From: Proteobacteria bacterium SG_bin6
GTDB taxonomy: Bacteria; Pseudomonadota; Alphaproteobacteria; Sphingomonadales; Sphingomonadaceae
Reading direction: 5' to 3'
DNA length: 64,000 bases
NCBI GenBank assembly: GCA_002083435.1
Contig: LWDJ01000002.1
Span: 100,004 to 164,003, forward strand
A program made the translations under genes and the position numbers. The notes beneath the pieces are model-generated. The model was not told the DNA's origin. It worked only from the letters and a program-made list of their open reading frames with translations, and made no database searches. Below, in pieces: positions 51,341-59,961 of the stretch (position 1 is its first letter; each line of letters begins with the position of its first letter).

Positions 51341-52566
51341 CCGAAAATCCTCGTCACCCGCTCAATCCCCCGCACCAGCGCGGCGACATCGGCGCTGGTC
51401 GAATAAATGCCGAAGCTCGCCCGCGCGGTGGCGGGCACGCCGAGCAGTTCCATCAGCGGCTGCGCGCAGTGGTGCCCGGCGCGGATCGCGACCCCGGCCT
51501 CGTCCAGGATCGTCCCCACATCATGGGGATGAACCCCTTGAACAGAAAAGGAAATAATGCCCGCGGAATCCTCCGGCCCGAACAGCGTGACGCTGTTGAG
51601 CGCCCCCAGCGCCGCGCGCGCCTCGGCGACCAGCGCCGCCTCATGCGCGTGGATATTGGCGACGCCAATCCCCTCGACATAATCGATCGCCGCCGCCAGC
51701 CCCAGCGCGCCGATAATGTGCGGCGTCCCCGCCTCGAACCGCGCGGGCGGCGGCGCGAAGGTGGTGCCGGCGAAGCTCACCCGGTCGATCATCGCCCCGC
51801 CGCCCTGCCACGGCGGCATCGCCGCGAGCAGCTCGCCGCGCGCCCACAGCACGCCGATCCCGGTCGGGCCATAGAGCTTGTGCGCCGAAAACACGTAGAA
51901 ATCGGCGCCGATCGCCTGCACGTCGACCGGCAGGCGTGGCACCGCCTGGCAGCCGTCGAGCAGCAGCTTGGCGCCAACCGAATGCGCGATCTCCGCCGCG
52001 CGGCGCGCATCGAGTACCGAGCCGAGCACGTTGGAGACATGGGCGAGCGCGACCAGCTTGTGCGCGGGGGTGATCATCACGGCCATCGCGTCGAGATCGA
52101 TGCGCAGCTCCTCGGTCAGTGGCACGACATCGATCGCCGCCCCCACCCGTTCGGCGATGAGCTGCCAGGGGACGATGTTCGAATGATGCTCCAGCGCCGA
52201 GAGCAGGATGCGGTCGCCAGGCTTGAGCGTGGTCGCCGCCCAGCTTTGCGCGACAAGATTGATCGCCTCGGTCGCGCCGCGCACGAAGACGATCTCCTCG
52301 GGCGCGCGCGCGTTGATGAAGCGCCCGGTGCGGGCGCGGGCGGCCTCATAAGCCAGCGTCATGTCCGCCGAGCGCTGATAGACGCCGCGATGGACGGAGG
52401 CGTAGCTCGTATCATAACCGCGCGTGATCGCGTCGATCACGACTTGCGGCTTTTGCGCCGTCACCGCCGAATCGAGATAGGCCCAGCCTTCGGTTATGGC
52501 GGGGAAATCGGCGCGGTGCCGCCGCCCCAGATCGTCCGCGGTCACGGCAAGGACCGTCTCGCTCAC
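51337..52566 (-). CDS. sufS: Cysteine desulfurase SufS
   Basis: PLP enzyme of 409 aa that takes sulfur from L-cysteine. The PLP lysine is in FSAHKLYGPTGIGVLW near residues 226-241, substrate contacts in ALEHHSNIVPWQL, and the persulfide Cys in RAGHHCAQPLMELL near residue 365. This is a type II (SufS/CsdA) pattern. GTG at 52566 overlaps the sufD stop as GTGA. The open frame upstream belongs to another frame of sufD. Confidence 0.95.
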   Translation of the reverse strand: MSETVLAVTADDLGRRHRADFPAITEGWAYLDSAVTAQKPQVVIDAITRGYDTSYASVHRGVYQRSADMTLAYEAARARTGRFINARAPEEIVFVRGATEAINLVAQSWAATTLKPGDRILLSALEHHSNIVPWQLIAERVGAAIDVVPLTEELRIDLDAMAVMITPAHKLVALAHVSNVLGSVLDARRAAEIAHSVGAKLLLDGCQAVPRLPVDVQAIGADFYVFSAHKLYGPTGIGVLWARGELLAAMPPWQGGGAMIDRVSFAGTTFAPPPARFEAGTPHIIGALGLAAAIDYVEGIGVANIHAHEAALVAEARAALGALNSVTLFGPEDSAGIISFSVQGVHPHDVGTILDEAGVAIRAGHHCAQPLMELLGVPATARASFGIYSTSADVAALVRGIERVTRIFG

Positions 52567-53309
52567 AGCAACCTCCTCAGCGCCGCGCGCGCCGCCGCCT
52601 GCAACTGCTCGCGCGCATCGTCCTCGGCACTCTCGAACGCTGCGGCGACGAACGCTTCGAGCAGCAGCGCCTTGGCCTCGGCGGGCGGCAGGCCGCGGCT
52701 CTGGAGATAGAAGAGCGCCTGCCGGTCCAGCTCGCCGACGGTCGCGCCGTGCGCGCATTTCACGTCATCGGCGTAGATTTCCAGCTCGGGCTTGGCGTTG
52801 GCGGTGGCGGTGCGCGCGAGCAGCATCGCCTTCACGCTCTGCGCCGCGTCGGTCTTCTGCGCGTGGCGCGAGACGCCGATCCGACCCAGATAGGAGCCGG
52901 TCGCGCGGCCGCCGAGCACCGATCGGATCACCTGGTTGGAGGTGCCGTCCGGCTCGGCATGTTGCACGCGGGTGACGATCTCCAGCGTCTGCTCATCCCC
53001 GCCCAGCATCGCCGCGCCCAGCTCGAAATGCGCGGCGCGGTGGAGGGTAACGTCAATCTCGATCCGCCCGAGCGTGCCGCCGGTGTTGAGCAGATGGAAC
53101 GCGGCGCGGCCTTCGGCGCCAATGGTGAGCGCGTAACGCTGCACGGCGACCGCGCTTTCAGCGGCATCCTGCACGATCACCCGCGCGACCGCCCCGCCCT
53201 CGGGCACGACGATTTCCTCGGGCGCGGCGAGCGGCCAGGCGCGCTCCAGCGCGGCGAGGTCCGAATAGCGCCAGGCTTCGTCGCAGCGGGTGGGGAGCGT
53301 GTCGCTCAC
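52563..53309 (-). CDS. sufD: SufD, Fe-S scaffold complex subunit
   Basis: A 248-aa beta-helix protein, shorter than E. coli SufD (423 aa) because most of the N-terminal helical domain is missing; short SufD forms are usual in this group. Motifs: VARHAQKTDA-like SRHAQKTDAAQSVKAMLL, DDVKCAHGATVGELD (with the His next to Cys-Ala-His of the SufB-SufD interface) and FYLQSRGLPPAEAKALLLEA. GTG start overlaps the sufC stop. Confidence 0.92.
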   Translation of the reverse strand: MSDTLPTRCDEAWRYSDLAALERAWPLAAPEEIVVPEGGAVARVIVQDAAESAVAVQRYALTIGAEGRAAFHLLNTGGTLGRIEIDVTLHRAAHFELGAAMLGGDEQTLEIVTRVQHAEPDGTSNQVIRSVLGGRATGSYLGRIGVSRHAQKTDAAQSVKAMLLARTATANAKPELEIYADDVKCAHGATVGELDRQALFYLQSRGLPPAEAKALLLEAFVAAAFESAEDDAREQLQAAARAALRRLL

Positions 53310-54064
53310 GCCGCCACCCCGGCATAGCCTTCGCGCTCCAGTTCAAGCGCGAGTTCCGGCCCGCCCGTCCGCACGATCCGCCCGTCGGCCAGCACATGGA
53401 CGACATCGGGCCGCACATAATCGAGCAGCCGCTGATAATGGGTGATCAGCACCACCGCGCGGTCGGGCGCGCGCATGATGCGGTTGATCCCCTCGCCCAC
53501 CACGCGCAGCGCGTCGATGTCGAGCCCGCTATCGGTCTCGTCGAGGATGGCGAGCTTGGGCGCGAGGATGCCCATCTGCACCATCTCGTTGCGCTTCTTC
53601 TCACCGCCCGAAAAGCCGACATTCACCGGGCGCTTGAGCATTTCCGGATCGAGCGCAAGCTTTGCCGCCTGTTCGCGCGCGAGCTTGATGAAATCGCCGC
53701 CCGACAGCGGCTCTTCCCCCCGCGCGCGGCGCTGGGCGTTGAGGCTCTCGCGCAGGAATTGCAGGTTGGAGACGCCGGGGATTTCGACCGGATATTGGAA
53801 GCCGAGGAACAGGCCGGCGGCGGCGCGCTCGTGCGGATCGAGCGCAAGTAGGTCCTCGCCACCGAAGGTGATGGCGCCGTCGGTCACCTCATAACCCGGC
53901 CGCCCGCCGAGCACATAGCCGAGCGTCGACTTCCCCGCGCCATTCGGCCCCATGATCGCATGGACTTCGCCCGCGTTCACGGTGAGTGAGAGACCCTTGA
54001 GGATCGGCTTGCCGTCGATTTCGGCGTGGAGATTTTCAATTTTGAGCAAGGCTAGTTTTTCCAT
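53306..54064 (-). CDS. sufC: SufC ATPase
   Basis: ABC-type ATPase (252 aa) that powers the SufBCD scaffold. Walker A GPNGAGKST near residues 39-47, signature FSGGEKKRNEMVQM, Walker B LAILDETDSGLDIDAL with the atypical SufC Asp. It overlaps sufD by GTGA. The upstream gap to the 113-aa exported gene is one base. Confidence 0.97.
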   Translation of the reverse strand: MEKLALLKIENLHAEIDGKPILKGLSLTVNAGEVHAIMGPNGAGKSTLGYVLGGRPGYEVTDGAITFGGEDLLALDPHERAAAGLFLGFQYPVEIPGVSNLQFLRESLNAQRRARGEEPLSGGDFIKLAREQAAKLALDPEMLKRPVNVGFSGGEKKRNEMVQMGILAPKLAILDETDSGLDIDALRVVGEGINRIMRAPDRAVVLITHYQRLLDYVRPDVVHVLADGRIVRTGGPELALELEREGYAGVAA

Positions 54065-54065
54065 C

Positions 54066-54407
54066 TCAAGCGCATTTCACTAAGCGATTCGTCCACCAGG
54101 GCGAGCGGACAACGAGGTGCTTTCGGTCGCGCGACAAAGTTAGCGTCAACCGCGCGCAGACGTTCCGGTCCTCATGCCACACCCCATCTGCCACCAGCAC
54201 GTTCGACGTACTGCGCCGCACCTTCCGTGGTTCAAATACAGCGTCGTAAAAAGTCATGCTGCTACCGGAGATACGGAGTGTGTTTTCCTGGTCGCCGCCG
54301 CATTGCGTGATCGCGCGCTGCCATTCGCCCCCGAAGCGAGGTGGAATGACCGCCCGGCCGTCAGCCGGAGCCGCAACCGCCAGAACCGTGGCCACGGCGA
54401 AACTCAC
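54066..54407 (-). CDS. 113-aa exported protein in the suf operon
   Basis: It starts GTG at 54407, overlapping the stop of the DUF559 gene as GTGA, and ends one base before sufC. The N-terminal MSFAVATVLAVAAPADGRA is a short signal-like stretch. The mature part has three Cys (QCGGD, NVCAR, VKCA) and several beta-prone segments (LRISGSSMTFYDAV, LTLTLSRDRKHLVV). I do not recognise a family. Before the nuclease insertion its GTG would have overlapped the sufB stop, so it is probably an old member of this operon. Confidence 0.7.
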   Translation of the reverse strand: MSFAVATVLAVAAPADGRAVIPPRFGGEWQRAITQCGGDQENTLRISGSSMTFYDAVFEPRKVRRSTSNVLVADGVWHEDRNVCARLTLTLSRDRKHLVVRSPWWTNRLVKCA

Positions 54408-54457
54408 CCCATGCTCCCCTCAGGCGAAATCCCCAGCAACTTCTGCCCCTCAACCGC
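54404..54457. repeat. Direct repeat copy A: duplicated 3' end of sufB
   Basis: 54 bases that match 55018-55071 at 49 positions. The copy encodes the last 17 or so residues of SufB in the same frame as the nuclease gene, including its stop codon: KLLGISPEGSMG here, KLLGISLEGSVG in SufB. Spacing between copies is 614 bases. Confidence 0.9.
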
Positions 54458-55017
54458 TTCAAGCCCCTCCCCTTCAGGGGAGGGGTTGGGGTGGGGCCGG
54501 TGGCGCGAGGCGCGACCTTGGGCAACGGCGAGGATCGCGGCCAGCACGCCCTCAGTATTCGCCATGACATCGGCATTGGTGACGCGCAGTACCGCAAACC
54601 CAAACTCAGCCAAGTAATCGTCCCGAAGGCGGTCCTTCATCTCGTCATGGGTGTCGCCATCGACCTCGGCGATGAGCGACCGCGACGGACACATAAAGTC
54701 CGCGATGTAAGGGCCGATCGCTTCCTGACGGCGGAACTTCAGGCCGGCAAGCTGCCCGTTGGACAGATGCCGCCATAGACGCTTTTCGGGTTCCGTCGGA
54801 TTACGACGCATTTCTCGCGCGCGTTCGTGGAGCCAGCGGAGTTGCTCGACGGACAGGCCCCACCCCAAACCCAGTTTCGGGTGGGCAGTCCCCCGGACTG
54901 CCCAGGCCATGCCGGGGGCATGGCCGACCCGAAACTCCTGAAGCGGAGGGGCTTTCGGGTTCCAGCCCTTGTCATAGCCCCTCCCCTTCAGGGGAGAGGT
55001 TAGCGTGGAGCCCGTCA

Positions 55018-55021
<4 letters not shown>
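54404..55021 (-). CDS. DUF559 (PD-(D/E)XK-type) endonuclease inserted in the suf operon
   Basis: 205 aa if started at GTG 55021, which overlaps the sufB stop as GTGA. The domain begins about residue 57 (LSVEQLRWLHERAREMRRNP) and has TEPEKRLWRHL, KFRRQEAIGPYIADF and LIAEVDGDTHD (D108, E119, D121 as the likely catalytic set), then VLRVTNADVMAN. An ATG at 54811 (residue 71) may be the ancestral start. The first 56 residues are translated from palindromic repeats, the last 30 from a repeat and a copy of the sufB 3' end. DUF559 is related to very-short-patch-repair nucleases; no methylase is nearby. Confidence 0.85.
54464..54497. repeat. Palindromic repeat, right-hand cassette end
   Basis: Perfect 9-bp hairpin: arm CCCCTCCCC (54464-54472), loop TTCA, arm GGGGAGGGG (54477-54485), then TTGGGGTGGGG. 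The same family as 32061-32096 and 54978-55000. Confidence 0.85.
54873..54936. repeat. Compact cruciform: outer stem enclosing two hairpins
   Basis: A perfect 10-bp outer stem (AGTTTCGGGT 54873-54882, ACCCGAAACT 54927-54936) encloses two perfect 9-bp hairpins with 3-base loops: GGGCAGTCC/GGACTGCCC at 54883-54903 and GGCCATGCC/GGCATGGCC at 54905-54925. 56 of 64 bases are paired. It is read through in the nuclease frame (residues about 29-50). Confidence 0.85.
54978..54999. repeat. Palindromic repeat, left-hand cassette end
   Basis: Arm CCCCTCCCC (54978-54986), loop TTCA, arm GGGGAGAGG (54991-54999), one mismatch. Same orientation as the copy at 54464-54485; the two lie just inside the sufB-end direct repeats. 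Confidence 0.85.
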
Positions 55022-56480
<1,459 letters not shown>

Positions 56481-56481
<1 letters not shown>

Positions 56482-56909
56482 CAGTTCGCTACTCCGGCTT
56501 CGGCCCTGGGCCGCGCCAATTGGGTGAGGTTGACGCTCGCCAGCGCGTCGCGGACCAGCGCGTTGACCGGCGACCAGGCGCCGCGCACGCGGCATTGCTC
56601 GACCATGCAATCGTGCCGCGCCTCATCGACGCACGGGGTGAGCGCGATCGGCCCCTCGATTGCCTCGATCACGTCGGCGAGGCTGATCGCGGCCGCCGGA
56701 CGCGCGAGCCGGAAACCGCCGCCCGCGCCGCGCGCGCTTTCGATCAAGCCCGCGGCGGAGAGGCGGCTGACGAGCTTTTGCACCGTGGGCAGCGGCAGCC
56801 CGGTCTCCTCGGCGAGCCGGGTCGCGTTGAGCCGCACCCCACCCCCGCAGTGGCGGGCGGCGGCCGCGAGCAGCACAACGGCATAATCGGCAAGCGAGGA
56901 AAGACGCAT
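56481..56909 (-). CDS. iscR: Rrf2-family Fe-S regulator of the suf operon (IscR/SufR-like)
   Basis: 142 aa winged-helix protein. MRLSSLADYAVVLLAAAARH, then TGLPLPTVQKLVSRLSAAGL (DNA-binding helix). Three Cys at 93, 101 and 106 (PCVDEARHDCMVEQC) correspond to the 2Fe-2S ligands of IscR. It probably represses suf when clusters are plentiful (inference from the family). A 28-bp inverted repeat ends 6 bases before its ATG, suggesting autoregulation. First gene of the operon. Confidence 0.92.
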
Positions 56910-56914
56910 GGAAT

Positions 56915-56942
56915 CCTAATCGGACGGTTTTGATCCGATTGG
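56915..56942 (-). promoter_or_regulatory. Candidate operator upstream of the suf operon
   Basis: CCTAATCGGA (56915-56924) and TCCGATTGG (56934-56942) form an inverted repeat with a 9-base spacer; the 7-bp core AATCGGA/TCCGATT is perfect. It lies between the start codon and the likely promoter, where an Rrf2-type dimer could block transcription. A TTGACG occurs at 56971-56966, but its -10 is poor. Confidence 0.5.
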
Positions 56943-57134
56943 CACATGGGGGCGCGGGCGTCGGGCGTCAACTTGAATTTGGGCGCACGCGCACGCGCTT
57001 CGTGCATTCCGTAAACCCGTTAGCCCCCTCTCCCGTGGGGGAGCGGGCGTTGCGGTGCCAGACAAGTGCCTTCCAGCGGCGCAGCCGCGTGCCCCCTTTG
57101 ACCGCGCCGCGCGGCTTTGCCAAAAGCACGCGCC

Positions 57135-58142
57135 ATGTTCGCCGCCTTGAGACCGGCCCTGTTCGCGCTTGAACCCGAACGGGCACACCGCCTGACCATC
57201 AAAGCTCTCGCCGCGTGGGGTACGCTTGGCACCCCGGGCAAGGCGCCAACCCCCGATCCAAGCCTGTCGGTGACGCTCGCCGGCCTCAACTTTCCCTCGC
57301 CGCTCGGCCTCGCCGCCGGGGTCGATAAGGATGCGGAGGCCATCGCGGGCTTCTTCGCGCTGGGCTTTGGCAGTGTCGAGGTGGGCACGCTCACCCCCCT
57401 GCCCCAGGCGGGCAATCCCCGCCCGCGCCTGTTCCGCCTGGTGGAGGACGAAGGCGTGATCAACCGGATGGGGTTCAACAATGGCGGCCTACCGGCGGCG
57501 CTGCGGCGCGTGCCGGGGCGACGGCGCGGCGTGCTGGGCATCAATGTCGGCGCGAACAAGAACAGCCCCGATCGCACGGCCGATTACGCGCGCGGCGTCG
57601 CGGCGGCGGTGCCCCATGCCGATTACATCACGATCAACATCAGCTCGCCCAACACGCCGGGCCTGCGCGATCTGCAATTGGGCAGCGCGCTCACCGAATT
57701 GCTCGCCGCCTGCGCCGAGGCGCGGGGGAACACACCGCTATTCCTGAAGATCGCCCCCGATCTCGACGCGCCTGGCATCGACCATGCGGTACGCGCGGCG
57801 ATCGAGCACGGTGTCGCGGCGCTGATCGTCGGCAACACCACGCTCAGCCGCCCCGCCCTCGCCTCGCGAGCGGCGGACGAGGCCGGCGGGCTGTCAGGCG
57901 CGCCGCTCAAGGCGCTGGCGCGGCAAAAGCTGCTCGAAGCGCGCGCGGCGAGCGGCGGGCAGCTGCCGCTCATCGCGGTCGGCGGTATCGACAGCGCCGA
58001 GGAAGCCTATTGGCGACTTTCGCACGGCGCGCGGCTCGTGCAGCTCTATTCGGCGCTGGTCTATCGCGGACCGGGCCTTGCCCGGCGGATCAACCAGGCG
58101 CTGGCGGCGCTCTATGCGCGCGATGGCTTGCCGGGCGGCTGA
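57135..58142 (+). CDS. pyrD: Dihydroorotate dehydrogenase, quinone-dependent (class 2)
   Basis: 335 aa, membrane-associated FMN enzyme of pyrimidine synthesis that passes electrons to quinone. The N-terminal helix MFAALRPALFALEPERAHRL is the class 2 membrane-binding part. PSPLGLAAGVDKDAEAI, GVINRMGFNNGG, ITINISSPNTPGLRDLQ (with catalytic Ser region) and IAVGGIDSAEEAYW are clear. ATG at 57135 chosen; a TTG six codons upstream has no ribosome site. Divergent from iscR across 225 bases with no other gene. Confidence 0.95.
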   Translation: MFAALRPALFALEPERAHRLTIKALAAWGTLGTPGKAPTPDPSLSVTLAGLNFPSPLGLAAGVDKDAEAIAGFFALGFGSVEVGTLTPLPQAGNPRPRLFRLVEDEGVINRMGFNNGGLPAALRRVPGRRRGVLGINVGANKNSPDRTADYARGVAAAVPHADYITINISSPNTPGLRDLQLGSALTELLAACAEARGNTPLFLKIAPDLDAPGIDHAVRAAIEHGVAALIVGNTTLSRPALASRAADEAGGLSGAPLKALARQKLLEARAASGGQLPLIAVGGIDSAEEAYWRLSHGARLVQLYSALVYRGPGLARRINQALAALYARDGLPGG

Positions 58143-58187
58143 GTGCCGCTACGGCTTGCTCCTTTGCGGCAAAGCCCGCTAGGGTCC

Positions 58188-59879
58188 ATGCCCATGAAGG
58201 CTCAACTTCTTGCCGCGGCCGCGTTGCTGCTCAGCGCGCCCGCCTGTGCCCAGGGGCCGGCCCCGACTCCGTCGCGCGGCGTCGTTTCCGCCGCCCACCC
58301 GCTCGCCGCCGAGGCTGGCCGCGAAATCCTCCGGCAAGGTGGCAGCGCGGCAGACGCCGAGCTGGCGATGATGCTCGCGCTGACCGTGGTCGAGCCGCAA
58401 TCGAGCGGGATCGGCGGCGGCGGCTTCTTCCTGTATCAGCCGGCCAAGGGCAAGCTGGTCTCAATCGACGGGCGCGAAACGGCGCCCAAGGCGGCGACAC
58501 CGCGCCGCTTCCTCGATGCGAGCGACAAGCCGCTCGGTCGCTTCCAGGCGATCCCCGGCGGGCTGTCGGTGGGCGTACCGGGCAATATCGCGCTGATGGC
58601 GATGGCGCATAAGCGCTTCGGCAAGCTGCCCTGGCGCGCGCTGTTCCAGCCGGCGATCAAACTGGCGGAAAACGGCTATCCGGTCAGCGCCCCGATGGCG
58701 CGCGGCATGGGCTTCGTGAGCCAGGTGTGGAAGGATTTCCCCGCGATTAGCGCGCTCTACGCACCCGGCGGCAAGCCGCTCGCCGCCGGGGAGATGGTGA
58801 AGAACCCCGCGCTCGCGCTTACCCTGCGCCGGATCGCCGCGATCGGTCCCGACGCCTTCTATAAGGGCGAGAACGCAAAGGCGATCGTCGCGACCGTCAC
58901 CGGCGCCAAGCGCAACCCGGCGGACATGACGCTCGCCGATCTCGCCGGCTATCAGGCCAAGGAGCGCGCGCCGATCTGCGGCGTGTATCGTGGCTACAAG
59001 ATGTGCGGCATGGGGCCGCCCTCCTCGGGCGCGATCACCGTGCTGCAAATCCTGGGGATGCTCGAACGCTTCGATCTGAAGGCGATGGGGCCGAACGATC
59101 CCAAGGCGTGGCATCTGATCGCCGAGGCGATGCAGCTCGCTTACGCCGACCGCGAGCTTTATCTGGGCGATCCCGATTTCGTGTCGATGCCGCTGAAAGG
59201 CATGATCGACAAAAATTATCTCGGCCAGCGCTCCGCGTTGATCGATCCCGCCAGAGCGCGCGGCAGCTATGAAGCGGGCACGCCCCCGGGCGCCGCGCCG
59301 CGCAGCCCCGGCGTGTCGAGCGAAGTGAAGGGCACGACGCACTTCGTCGCGGTCGACCATGACGGCAATGTCGCGACGATGACCTCGACGGTCGAAGGCC
59401 CGTTCGGCAGCCAGCTCGTGACGGGTGGCTATGTGCTCAACAACGAACTCACCGACTTCACCTTCGCGCCCGAAAAGAACGGCGCGCCCGTCGCCAACCG
59501 GGTGGAGGGCGGCAAGCGGCCGCTCTCCTCGATGTCGCCGACGATCGTTTATGACGCGGGCGGAAAGCCCGTGTTCACCGTCGGCGCGGCGGGCGGCAAG
59601 ACGATCATCATGCAGGTCGCCAAGGCACTGATCGCGCATCTCGATTGGGGGATGAGCGCGCGGGAGTCGATCGCGCTCGGCCTCGTCTATTTCGGCGACA
59701 ACGGCATCATTCTGGAACGGGGAACGGTGCTGGAGCCGATGAAGCCCGCGCTCGAAGCGCTCGGGCACCGGGTCAATGTGGCCGAGCTGGGACTGAAAGC
59801 CAATGCCGCCGAGCTGACCACGACCGGCTGGGTCGGCGCCGCCGATCCGCGCAGCGTGGGCGAAGCGCTCGGCGAATGA
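58188..59879 (+). CDS. ggt: Gamma-glutamyltransferase
   Basis: Periplasmic Ntn-hydrolase (about 563 aa) that cleaves glutathione and other gamma-glutamyl compounds. Signal MPMKAQLLAAAALLLSAPAC; SGIGGGGFFLYQP and RETAPKAATP start the fold. The autocleavage Thr is in VKGTTHFVAVDHDGNVATMT near residue 379. MSSMSPTIVYD-like PLSSMSPTIVYDAGGKPVFT is the small-subunit signature. Two ATGs lie two codons apart (58188, 58194). About 80 bases downstream is the acyl-CoA ligase; a 7-bp stem without T-tract at 59886-59907 separates them. Confidence 0.94.
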   Translation: MPMKAQLLAAAALLLSAPACAQGPAPTPSRGVVSAAHPLAAEAGREILRQGGSAADAELAMMLALTVVEPQSSGIGGGGFFLYQPAKGKLVSIDGRETAPKAATPRRFLDASDKPLGRFQAIPGGLSVGVPGNIALMAMAHKRFGKLPWRALFQPAIKLAENGYPVSAPMARGMGFVSQVWKDFPAISALYAPGGKPLAAGEMVKNPALALTLRRIAAIGPDAFYKGENAKAIVATVTGAKRNPADMTLADLAGYQAKERAPICGVYRGYKMCGMGPPSSGAITVLQILGMLERFDLKAMGPNDPKAWHLIAEAMQLAYADRELYLGDPDFVSMPLKGMIDKNYLGQRSALIDPARARGSYEAGTPPGAAPRSPGVSSEVKGTTHFVAVDHDGNVATMTSTVEGPFGSQLVTGGYVLNNELTDFTFAPEKNGAPVANRVEGGKRPLSSMSPTIVYDAGGKPVFTVGAAGGKTIIMQVAKALIAHLDWGMSARESIALGLVYFGDNGIILERGTVLEPMKPALEALGHRVNVAELGLKANAAELTTTGWVGAADPRSVGEALGE

Positions 59880-59961
59880 TCCCGGCGCCGCGGCAACGAT
59901 CGCGGCGTCCAGAACAACAAGGCAAAGTCGCTGGGGGGCGACGTTTCTTTTTGGAGAGACG

